Source of the DNA: an uncultured Brevibacterium sp.
Lineage (GTDB): Bacteria > Actinomycetota > Actinomycetes > Actinomycetales > Brevibacteriaceae
Length of the DNA stretch: 11,694 nt
NCBI GenBank assembly: GCA_902489215.1
Contig: CABTZE010000054.1
Coordinates: 1 to 11,694, forward strand
Reading direction: 5' to 3'
Below are positions 1 through 5,784 of this stretch, one piece after another; positions within the stretch are counted from its first letter, which is position 1, and each line of letters opens with the position of its first letter. A program made the position numbers and the translations under genes. The notes below the pieces were generated by a model, which was given only the letters and a program-made list of their open reading frames with translations, had not been told where the DNA came from and did not search any database.

Positions 1-93
1 AAACGCCCGGTCCCCATTCCGAACCCGGAAGCTAAGCCTGACAGCGCTGATGGTACTGCACACACGTGTGGGAGAGTAAGACACTGCCGCAAT
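1..93 (+). rRNA. rrf: 5S ribosomal RNA, 3' portion (5' end outside window)
   Basis: The first ~93 bases carry the hallmark 5S core: the AAACGCCCGG stretch, then the CCGAACCCGGAAGCTAAG segment, GATGGTACTGCA, and GGGAGAGTAAGAC near the end. The 5' ~25-30 nt, including the first strand of helix I, lie before the window. The 3' end is placed by analogy with other actinobacterial 5S genes at about the CCGCAAT at 87-93 and could be off by a few bases. It is presumably the last gene of a 16S-23S-5S operon, since a strong hairpin follows directly. The order of the upstream genes is inferred, not seen. Confidence 0.95.
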
Positions 94-105
94 CACCCAT
101 AAAGA

Positions 106-176
106 TGAAGGCCCTGACAGGTCGCCGGCGAGGGTTGAGCATTGATTTGCTCCCCGAAGCACCTGCAGGGCCTTCA
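106..176 (+). terminator. Long hairpin after 5S rRNA, probable rRNA operon terminator
   Basis: TGAAGGCCCTG at 106-116 is perfectly complementary to CAGGGCCTTCA at 166-176. After one bulged base (A117), CAGGT (118-122) continues the pairing with ACCTG (161-165), giving a 16-bp stem. Inside it, GAGC (137-140) can pair with GCTC (149-152), so the loop is itself folded. No U-tract follows the right arm (next bases AACCATTTCTG), which is common for terminators in high-GC actinobacteria. Placement 13 nt after the 5S end supports a terminator. An rRNA processing stem or a small palindromic repeat are alternatives. Confidence 0.7.
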
Positions 177-202
177 ACCATTTCTGCTGAAATCATTCAG
201 CA

Positions 203-221
203 TGCTATGTAGTGTTACCTC
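203..221 (+). promoter_or_regulatory. Possible extended -10 promoter for a leaderless nitronate monooxygenase mRNA
   Basis: A TGC-TATGTA string (203-211) resembles an extended -10 element and ends 10 nt before the ATG at 222. This is the spacing expected if transcription starts at or next to the start codon. It matches only three of six consensus -10 bases, and I see no convincing -35. The indirect support is stronger: there is no Shine-Dalgarno before 222, and an in-frame TAG at 210-212 rules out a longer protein. Treat as a candidate only. Confidence 0.3.
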
Positions 222-1238
222 ATGGCCACAGCTATTTCGAACCGGATCATCCAAGCTCCTATGGCCGGTGGACCCACAACACCGTCTTTGGTGAAAGCAG
301 TCCACGATGCCGGTGCACTCGGCTTCTTAGCCGGCGGGTATCTGAGCGCACAGGCCCTTGACCAGCAGATTGTTGATGTCGGCGACCGGCAGTTTGGCGT
401 GAACCTCTTCGTTCCGGAGGCGCACCACCCCAAGGATGAAGATCTCGATTTCTACAGAAATGCTCTGCAGCCAGGGTTTGCAGAGCTTGGTGTAGACCTG
501 CCAGCTGTCCCCTCGTTCACGGACGATTCTTTTAACGCGAAGGTCGATATTGTTCTGCAGCGCCAACCTGGCTACTGCACTTTTACGTTTGGGCTTCCTC
601 ACACCAGCGTTGTTTCTGCTTTGCAGTCCGTCGGCATTCGCGTCGGCATCACCGTCACCACCCCATTTGAAGCAGTCAAAGCTGCGGCAAACGGAGCGGA
701 CTTCCTGATTCTTCAGGGTCCGGAGGCCGGCGGCCACAGCGCACAGTTTGACCAATCGGCCGAACCGAGCACGCTCCCTTTGACAGCGTTTATTGACGAA
801 GCTCGCAGCAGAGTTACCCTTCCACTTGTTGCTGCCGGAGGCATCGGGACGCCCGCAGACGCAGCAATCCTTCTGGATCGCGGTGTCGACGCCGTCCAGC
901 TCGGAACTCGGTTCCTCACCAGCTACGAGGCTGGGACAAAACCCTGCCACCGCTGTGCTCTCATAGAAGGCACCTACACCGAAACCACACGGACGCGTGC
1001 TTTTTCTGGACGCCCAGCCAGGGGCCTGCGCAACGAATTCATTGACCGCTTTGATGCCGAAGCCGTGATCGGATACCCACAGGTGAACACCCTGGTCAGT
1101 TCATTGAAGAAGGCAGCCGGCGATGACCCCGCCTGGCAGAATCTGTGGGCTGGCACAGGATGGGCTGAATGCAGGGAACAGAGTGCGGCTGAAATCGTGC
1201 GCGAATTCGAGGAGTATCTGAACTCACACGGCTTTTGA
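222..1238 (+). CDS. Nitronate monooxygenase family flavoprotein (2-nitropropane dioxygenase-like)
   Basis: This is a 338-residue cytosolic TIM-barrel flavoenzyme of the nitronate monooxygenase / 2-nitropropane dioxygenase family. Members use FMN and O2 to oxidise alkyl nitronates such as propionate-3-nitronate, usually as detoxification. Visible signatures are the N-terminal strand NRIIQAPMAGG (residues 7-17), the QGPEAGGH motif (165-172) with the family's catalytic His at 172, the phosphate-binding VAAGGIG (203-209), and GVDAVQLGTRFL just after it. Length fits the family. The ATG at 222 is the only usable start because an in-frame TAG lies at 210-212; no Shine-Dalgarno is seen. It stands alone between the rRNA terminator and the next operon. 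Base use is somewhat more AT-rich than downstream genes. Substrate is not determined; related FMN enoyl reductases (FabK type) share this fold. Confidence 0.85.
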   Translation: MATAISNRIIQAPMAGGPTTPSLVKAVHDAGALGFLAGGYLSAQALDQQIVDVGDRQFGVNLFVPEAHHPKDEDLDFYRNALQPGFAELGVDLPAVPSFTDDSFNAKVDIVLQRQPGYCTFTFGLPHTSVVSALQSVGIRVGITVTTPFEAVKAAANGADFLILQGPEAGGHSAQFDQSAEPSTLPLTAFIDEARSRVTLPLVAAGGIGTPADAAILLDRGVDAVQLGTRFLTSYEAGTKPCHRCALIEGTYTETTRTRAFSGRPARGLRNEFIDRFDAEAVIGYPQVNTLVSSLKKAAGDDPAWQNLWAGTGWAECREQSAAEIVREFEEYLNSHGF

Positions 1239-1306
1239 TCGTCCAGACAAGCTCAGAAACGCGTTCGCGATAGACTTAAGCCTGCAGATTTCAATAGGGG
1301 AGAACA
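1239..1306 (+). promoter_or_regulatory. Intergenic leader of the long operon, with Shine-Dalgarno
   Basis: This 68-nt gap is the only sizeable non-coding stretch before the continuous gene train, so its promoter should lie here or inside the end of the preceding gene. TAGACT at 1271-1276 matches the -10 consensus at four of six positions and lies 30 nt before the GTG. No clear -35 stands at 16-18 nt upstream of it. AGGGGAGA (1296-1303) is a good Shine-Dalgarno three bases before the GTG at 1307 and fixes that start. The ribosome site is well supported; the promoter is a guess. Confidence 0.4.
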
Positions 1307-2821
1307 GTGGCGAATTCATCATCATCACATGACGGACAGCGCAGCGAACGCCGTCCAGACCGCGGCAGCCGCTTTCAGCGCCGTGATTCCGGACCTGAGC
1401 GCAAGAACAACCGTCGTGAGGGTCGTTCTTGGGATGGTGAGCGCCGTGATGGTGATCGTCGGAAGAAGTGGGACGGTGACCGCCGCCGCGATGGTCGTTC
1501 TTGGGATGGTGAACGTCGTGATGGTGATCGTCGGAAGAAGTGGGACGGAAAACCGCGCTTCAAAGACAATAAGCGCTCGGACCGTCGCCCCAAAAAGCGC
1601 GATGACCGTCCACGCTTCAATGCCCCGCCAATCCCTGAGGGCATCACAGGAAAAGAACTCCCCGGCCACGTCAAAGGCGAACTGCGCGGCCTGAGTGCCG
1701 AAAACTCGGAACGGACCGCCAAGCACATTGTGGCCGCAGGCTTCCTGCTCGATATTGACCTCGACCAGGCCTATGAACACGCAAAAGCCGCTGCACGCAG
1801 CGCAGGCCGAATCGGTGCAGCCCGCGAAGCACTCGGCCTTGTCGCCTACCACAAGGGCCTGTACGACGAAGCTTCCCGCGAACTTCGCACGCACATGCGG
1901 ATCACCGGCTCAAAGGACAACCTCGCGGTCATTGCCGATGCTGAACGCGGCCGCGGCAGGCCGCAAAAAGCCATCGATATGTTCGCCGATGCCAACCGGA
2001 ATGATCTGAGCACAGACATTTGGCTTGAACTGGCAATCGTCGCGGCAGGAGCACACTCAGACCTCGGTGACCTCGAAGCTGCACGAAAGACGATTGAAGC
2101 CGTCGGATTCACAGGGCACAAACCAGCAAGCGCAATCCGCCTGCTGCAGGCCTACGCAGATCTGCTGCGCGTCAGCGGAGACAACGAAACCGCGGACAAG
2201 TACGACAAACTCGCTCAGGTGACCGCTGAACGCACCGGCCTGACCGACGCTTCTGAAGAAGTCGACATCATCGTCATCGAGGAAGAACTCGAAGACGAAC
2301 CCGCCGACGACAAGCAGACCGAAGAAGACCCCGCCGAAGACGAGCAGGCCGAGGAGGCGTCTGATAACGCGGAATCCGCGAATATCGAACTTGCTGAAGA
2401 CGTTTCGGCTGACTCAGACTTGCGCGATGCTGGGACAGAGAAAGACGAGGAAGCCGGACCAGCCGTGGGGGACGACAAGTCTGAAGGAGCGCCCGCTGAC
2501 GATGGGCCTGTTCCTGTAGCCAAAGGCAACACCCTCGAAGACGAAATCAACGAGGAAATGGCCGAAATCATGGCCGACATCGACGCTGCTCAGGAACAGC
2601 GAAAAGCCGATGAAGAAGCGGAGTCCGCGGAAGCTGAAGCGGGTGAAGCCGCAGTCGCCGAAACAGAGGCTGCCGAATCCGAGCCCGCAGAAACCGAAAC
2701 AGCTCCAGTATCCGAACCTGCACCTGAAGACACGGAATCCGAGGACGCCGAAGCCAAGCACCAGCCGAGCGTGCATGACGATCCGGAGCCGGGAGACACT
2801 CCTCCCATGTTCGACCTGTGA
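1307..2821 (+). CDS. Conserved helical-repeat (TPR-like) protein with basic N-terminus and acidic C-terminus
   Basis: This 504-residue protein has three visible parts. Residues 1-~105 are Arg/Lys/Asp/Gly-rich and low-complexity, with a 24-residue unit (RSWDGERRDGDRRKKWDG plus spacer) present almost twice. Residues ~107-312 are an alpha-helical, TPR-like region (for example LDQAYEHAKAAARSAGRIGAAREALGL-type repeats, with AYHKGLYDEASREL following). Residues ~313-504 are highly acidic and Ala/Glu/Pro-rich, ending in PPMFDL. No signal peptide or membrane segment is seen, so it is probably cytosolic. By position and the TPR-like core it corresponds to Rv1691 of M. tuberculosis (about 250 residues), function unknown; the present protein is about twice as long because of its tails. 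The GTG at 1307 has a strong Shine-Dalgarno. Its stop overlaps the next start (GTGA). An RNA- or ribosome-associated scaffold is my inference from the charged tails. Confidence 0.85.
   Translation: MANSSSSHDGQRSERRPDRGSRFQRRDSGPERKNNRREGRSWDGERRDGDRRKKWDGDRRRDGRSWDGERRDGDRRKKWDGKPRFKDNKRSDRRPKKRDDRPRFNAPPIPEGITGKELPGHVKGELRGLSAENSERTAKHIVAAGFLLDIDLDQAYEHAKAAARSAGRIGAAREALGLVAYHKGLYDEASRELRTHMRITGSKDNLAVIADAERGRGRPQKAIDMFADANRNDLSTDIWLELAIVAAGAHSDLGDLEAARKTIEAVGFTGHKPASAIRLLQAYADLLRVSGDNETADKYDKLAQVTAERTGLTDASEEVDIIVIEEELEDEPADDKQTEEDPAEDEQAEEASDNAESANIELAEDVSADSDLRDAGTEKDEEAGPAVGDDKSEGAPADDGPVPVAKGNTLEDEINEEMAEIMADIDAAQEQRKADEEAESAEAEAGEAAVAETEAAESEPAETETAPVSEPAPEDTESEDAEAKHQPSVHDDPEPGDTPPMFDL
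1421..1548 (+). repeat. In-frame tandem repeat, 72-nt period
   Basis: The 56-nt segments 1421-1476 and 1493-1548 are identical except at two positions (AGCGC versus AACGT within the unit). They are separated by 16 nt, giving a 72-nt (24-codon) period. Both are read in the same frame as the arginine-rich RSWDGERRDGDRRKKWDG unit. Near-identity at synonymous sites indicates a recent duplication or ongoing slippage rather than ancient protein-level repetition. Confidence 0.93.
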
Positions 2822-3801
2822 CAGGCTGGCTTTTCGATCTCGACGGTGTTGTCTACACCGGCAGGGCAGAGATCCCCGGCGCAGGTGCGGCACTGAGCGA
2901 ACTCGCCGCTCAGAGTCCCATCGGCTTCGTCACGAACAACGCTTCGCGCTCGAACGCCGCAATGGCCGAGCACATTCGCGGCTTCGGCGTCGACATCGCC
3001 GACAGCCAGGTCATGACGTCCGCCATTGCGGGCGCCCAGTCCCTGGCAGAGGTGCTGACAGCGGGGTCTTGCGTGCTTATCGTCGGCAGTGAGTTTCTCG
3101 CCGCGTGCGTGGAGCAGGCCGGCCTCGAACCCGTCTTGCCGACCGCTGGCCTCATCGACGAGCTCGACAGCCGCCGACAGCGGGTTGATGCTGTTCTTCA
3201 GGGGCTCGCGGCTGATGTGGGGAACATCGACCTGTGCTGCGCAATCGCCGCGGTGCGCGCCGGTGCGAAATTCTGTGCACCTAACCCGGCCCTCCGCCTG
3301 CCGAAGGAAACCGGCTTCTTCCCGGGCAACGGCTCTTTTGTGCGCATCGTGCGGGAGTGCACGGGCATCGATCCCGAGGTGTTCGGAAAACCCGAAGCCA
3401 CCATGCTCACTCTCGCAGCACGCGCCCAGGACATGAGTGACCCCGTCATGGTCGGCGATCAGATCGCCACTGACATCGCTGCTGGCAAGGCGGCCGGTAT
3501 GCGGACCGCCCTCGTGCTCACCGGCGTCGACTCTGTCCATTCGTCCCTGGCATTGCCACCGCGGCAGCAGCCGAATGTCATTGCCGCGTCGATCGCCACG
3601 GTCCGTTCTGCTGTAGAGGACACCCCTGCCACTCGATGCGACGGCGAGACCGCCGTGTGCGGCGAAGCTCGCGTGCACATAGAAGACAACCGCATCGTCC
3701 ACTCGGGCCCAGATGCACACGCTGTGGCCGCAGCGCTTGCCCTGTCCGCGCACCTGAAACGCCCGTTGGACGCAGGAACCCTGCCGGAGCGCTTCGCATG
3801 A
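2818..3801 (+). CDS. HAD-superfamily phosphatase, NagD/glycerol-3-phosphate phosphatase type
   Basis: This 327-residue hydrolase has the three HAD motifs. DLDGVV (residues 7-12) holds nucleophile D7 and acid/base D9. FVTNNAS (37-43) holds motif II Thr39, followed by a C2-type cap. GKPEATML and then VGDQIATD (212-219, with D214) form the Lys and metal-binding acidic motif. Order and spacing fit subfamily IIA (NagD-like). The same-position gene in M. tuberculosis, Rv1692, is a glycerol-3-phosphate phosphatase acting in phospholipid recycling, and the present protein shares its C-terminal extension beyond the HAD core (about residue 245 onward). The GTG start overlaps the preceding stop as GTGA, implying translational coupling. 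The start lies only six residues before D7, which is short but typical enough for the family. Substrate is inferred from synteny, not proven. Confidence 0.88.
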   Translation: MTGWLFDLDGVVYTGRAEIPGAGAALSELAAQSPIGFVTNNASRSNAAMAEHIRGFGVDIADSQVMTSAIAGAQSLAEVLTAGSCVLIVGSEFLAACVEQAGLEPVLPTAGLIDELDSRRQRVDAVLQGLAADVGNIDLCCAIAAVRAGAKFCAPNPALRLPKETGFFPGNGSFVRIVRECTGIDPEVFGKPEATMLTLAARAQDMSDPVMVGDQIATDIAAGKAAGMRTALVLTGVDSVHSSLALPPRQQPNVIAASIATVRSAVEDTPATRCDGETAVCGEARVHIEDNRIVHSGPDAHAVAAALALSAHLKRPLDAGTLPERFA

Positions 3802-3977
3802 GCGGCTCTACGACACCCGGCGCGAACCCACAGCCGCCTCCTGCTCCGGGGAGTGAAGCTCAGGCCCTGCGGGCAGCGCTCGATGCGATTCTCAGCGCCG
3901 AAACACCAGAAGCGGTTGAGGCCGCAGAAGCGCTGACCGACCGCATCGAGACGATTCTCGACGCACGTGCATCATGA
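3798..3977 (+). CDS. Conserved small protein (59 aa) between phosphatase and tlyA
   Basis: A 59-residue ORF starts at ATG 3798, overlapping the phosphatase stop (ATGA). Its stop at 3975-3977 overlaps the tlyA start (ATGA again). The protein begins with a Ser/Pro/Gly-rich tail (to about residue 18), then forms a probable amphipathic helical hairpin with ALRAALDAILSAETPEAVEAA-like character and ends at DARAS. There is no cysteine, signal peptide or membrane segment. Position and size match Rv1693 of M. tuberculosis (about 58 residues, unknown function). Double coupling and locus conservation argue it is real; standard gene callers may start it too far upstream at 3636, inside the phosphatase. 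Function unknown. Confidence 0.8.
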   Translation: MSGSTTPGANPQPPPAPGSEAQALRAALDAILSAETPEAVEAAEALTDRIETILDARAS

Positions 3978-4861
3978 CGCTTCGCCTGGATACCGCCCTC
4001 GTGGAGCGGGGCCTGATCCGCTCCCGCAACCGAGCCCAACGCGAAATCCGCGCCGGCCGGGTCACGGTCGACGGCAAGACCGCCACCAAACCCTCTGTGC
4101 CGGTCAGCGACACCGCCGACATCACCGTGGACAATGCAGATCCCTGGGTGGCACGCTCGGCTCACAAGCTCATCGGCGCGCTTGACGCTTTCGCACTCGA
4201 CCCCACCGGACTGAAGTGCCTGGACGCCGGAGCTTCCACGGGCGGCTTCACTCAGGTCCTCCTGGCACGAGGCGCCGAGCACGTGTGGGCCGTTGACGTC
4301 GGCACGGATCAGCTCGACTCGAGTCTTCGCGCCAATCCAGCGGTGACGAGCCTCGAAGAGCACAATCTTCGGGAGCTTGCGGGGGACTGGCTGGCCGGCC
4401 AGAAAATGCAGATGACGGTTGCTGACGTGTCGTTCATTTCGCTGACCCTCATTGTCCGTCGGCTGCTGGAGAACACCGACGGTGATCTTCTGCTCATGGT
4501 CAAACCGCAGTTCGAAGCTGGGCGCAGCGCGCTGGACAAACACGGTGTGGTCACTGACCCGCAGGACCGTGCCGAAGCTGTGCGCTCAGTAGCTGAACAC
4601 GTCAAAGGCCTGGGCGCTCACCTGCGCGGAATCGTCCAATCGCCGCTGCCTGGACCGACCGGCAACATCGAATACTTCCTGTGGGTGCACACGGGGCAGA
4701 CACAGCGGCCCCGGAGCTCCACCTCGGCGGGGGAGAGCCTCGACCTTGACAGCATTGCCGAGCACATACGCACGGGAGCCGAGCACCCGCTGACCATCCC
4801 CGCTCGAACAGAGCGGGAGGGCAACCGGGCTGATAGTTTGGGTGGCAAGGAGGCTCGGTGA
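3974..4861 (+). CDS. tlyA: TlyA, 16S/23S rRNA (cytidine-2'-O)-methyltransferase
   Basis: This 295-residue protein is TlyA, which in M. tuberculosis methylates C1409 of 16S and C1920 of 23S rRNA using S-adenosylmethionine; loss gives capreomycin/viomycin resistance. An S4 RNA-binding domain covers residues ~3-52. A short linker leads to an FtsJ/RrmJ-type Rossmann methyltransferase with the SAM motif CLDAGASTGGFTQ (82-94). The catalytic tetrad is visible as K65 (AHKL), D151 (ADVSF), K177 (VKPQF) and E233 (NIEYF). PLPGPTGN is also conserved. Compared with the ~268-residue M. tuberculosis enzyme it has about 27 extra C-terminal residues. The linker reads DPWV rather than RAWV. The ATG overlaps the small upstream gene by 4 nt; no good Shine-Dalgarno is seen, so coupling is likely. 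A hairpin lies near its 3' end. Confidence 0.96.
   Translation: MTLRLDTALVERGLIRSRNRAQREIRAGRVTVDGKTATKPSVPVSDTADITVDNADPWVARSAHKLIGALDAFALDPTGLKCLDAGASTGGFTQVLLARGAEHVWAVDVGTDQLDSSLRANPAVTSLEEHNLRELAGDWLAGQKMQMTVADVSFISLTLIVRRLLENTDGDLLLMVKPQFEAGRSALDKHGVVTDPQDRAEAVRSVAEHVKGLGAHLRGIVQSPLPGPTGNIEYFLWVHTGQTQRPRSSTSAGESLDLDSIAEHIRTGAEHPLTIPARTEREGNRADSLGGKEAR
4799..4817 (+). other. Compact hairpin in the 3' end of tlyA, upstream of nadK
   Basis: CCCGCTC (4799-4805) pairs perfectly with GAGCGGG (4811-4817) around a 5-nt loop GAACA. It sits 40 nt before the nadK GTG and just before a strong Shine-Dalgarno (4847-4853). No U-tract follows, so it is not an obvious terminator. It could influence mRNA stability or coupling between tlyA and nadK, but it also encodes the tlyA C-terminal extension and may be fortuitous in GC-rich DNA. 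Confidence 0.5.
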
Positions 4862-5784
4862 ATCGAAGAATCGTCGTCGTGGTGCATCCGCACCGCAAGA
4901 GTGCCCGCGCGGCTGCGCAGACTGTGTGCGCAAGCCTGATCGACCGCGGAATCACCCCGGTGATCGCACAGCGCGAATACGACAGCCTGTCGTCCTATGG
5001 CGACTTGGATCTGACCGGCATTGAGGTCCTCAGCGACTTCGCCGAACTCGACTCTGAAACCGGCCCCGAACTCGTCATGGTCTTAGGCGGGGACGGTACG
5101 ATCCTGCGCGCGGCATCTCATTTCCACGGCACAGGCGTGCCGATCATGGGCATCAACCTGGGCCACGTGGGCTTCCTCGCAGAAGCTGAGCGCAAAGACC
5201 TCCACGACACCGTCGAAGCTGCAATCGCCCGCGACTACGTCGTCGAACAGCGCATGAGCCTCGACATCACCGTCACCCTCGGTGACGAGATCATCCACGA
5301 AGACTGGGCGCTCAATGAGGCAACTGTGGAAAAAGACCGCGGCGCCTCGATGATCGAAGTGGTTGTCGGAGTCGACAGTCGTCCCGTGTCGTCATTCGGC
5401 TGCGATGGCGTCATCATGGGCACGCCGACCGGTTCGACCGCCTACGCGTTCTCGGCCGGCGGGCCGATCATCTGGCCGGACGTCGAAGCACTCCTCATGG
5501 TGCCGATTTCAGCCCACGCGCTGTTCTCCACCCCGCTGGTGGTGTCGCCGTCCTCAACCCTGGGCGTGGAATTCCGGCCGGTGACACCCGGCACAAGGGC
5601 GGTCCTGTTCTGTGATGGCCGCTTCCGCTTCGATCTGCCGGAAGGTGCGCGCGTAGAAGCCCGCCGTTCGGCCGTCCCGGTGCCGCTCGCCCGTCTCAAC
5701 AAGGGTGTGTTCACCGACCGTCTGGTTGCGAAATTCCAGCTGCCAGTGGCAGGCTGGCGCGGACCGGGGGCCCGCGATGATTGA
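4858..5784 (+). CDS. nadK: NAD kinase (ATP/polyphosphate-dependent), NADP synthesis
   Basis: A 308-residue NAD kinase that phosphorylates NAD to NADP in the cytosol. The defining GGDGT motif is at 77-81 with catalytic Asp79. NEATV follows from 153 with the NAD-binding Asn-Glu pair, and the TPTGSTAY nucleotide-binding strip is at 189-196, followed by SAGGPI. Length matches bacterial NadK (~290-310). The GTG start overlaps the tlyA stop as GTGA, and AAGGAGG (4847-4853) stands four bases upstream. This is one of the best ribosome sites in the operon, suggesting NadK is translated strongly in its own right. It overlaps recN by 8 nt. In actinobacteria it is regularly found between tlyA and recN. 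Confidence 0.96.
   Translation: MNRRIVVVVHPHRKSARAAAQTVCASLIDRGITPVIAQREYDSLSSYGDLDLTGIEVLSDFAELDSETGPELVMVLGGDGTILRAASHFHGTGVPIMGINLGHVGFLAEAERKDLHDTVEAAIARDYVVEQRMSLDITVTLGDEIIHEDWALNEATVEKDRGASMIEVVVGVDSRPVSSFGCDGVIMGTPTGSTAYAFSAGGPIIWPDVEALLMVPISAHALFSTPLVVSPSSTLGVEFRPVTPGTRAVLFCDGRFRFDLPEGARVEARRSAVPVPLARLNKGVFTDRLVAKFQLPVAGWRGPGARDD

Noticed and set aside
94..221. tRNA gene or second small RNA after 5S
   Set aside because: The stretch is explained by the long hairpin; there is no cloverleaf, T-loop GTTCGA motif or CCA end.
327..950. 207-codon open frame on the minus strand
   Set aside because: Antisense to the nitronate monooxygenase, which has clear motifs. No domain is recognisable in the translation.
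1421..1548. CRISPR-like direct repeats
   Set aside because: Only two long copies with a 16-nt interval, in frame inside a coding region; repeat and spacer sizes do not fit an array.
1329..1694. Second plus-strand frame within the basic repeat region
   Set aside because: It is out of frame with the GTG at 1307, which has a strong Shine-Dalgarno. Its Val/Met-rich repeats are only the other-frame reading of the DNA repeat.
2590..3753. 387-codon open frame on the minus strand
   Set aside because: Fully antisense to the acidic tail of the TPR-like gene and to the HAD phosphatase, both with strong family evidence or ribosome sites. The translation is Arg/Cys/Gly-rich without recognisable motifs, as expected of a GC-rich shadow frame.
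5705..5776. Upstream ATG giving RecN 24 extra residues
   Set aside because: The extra segment lies within nadK and does not resemble RecN; the canonical N-terminus MIEVLRIENLG starts at 5777.
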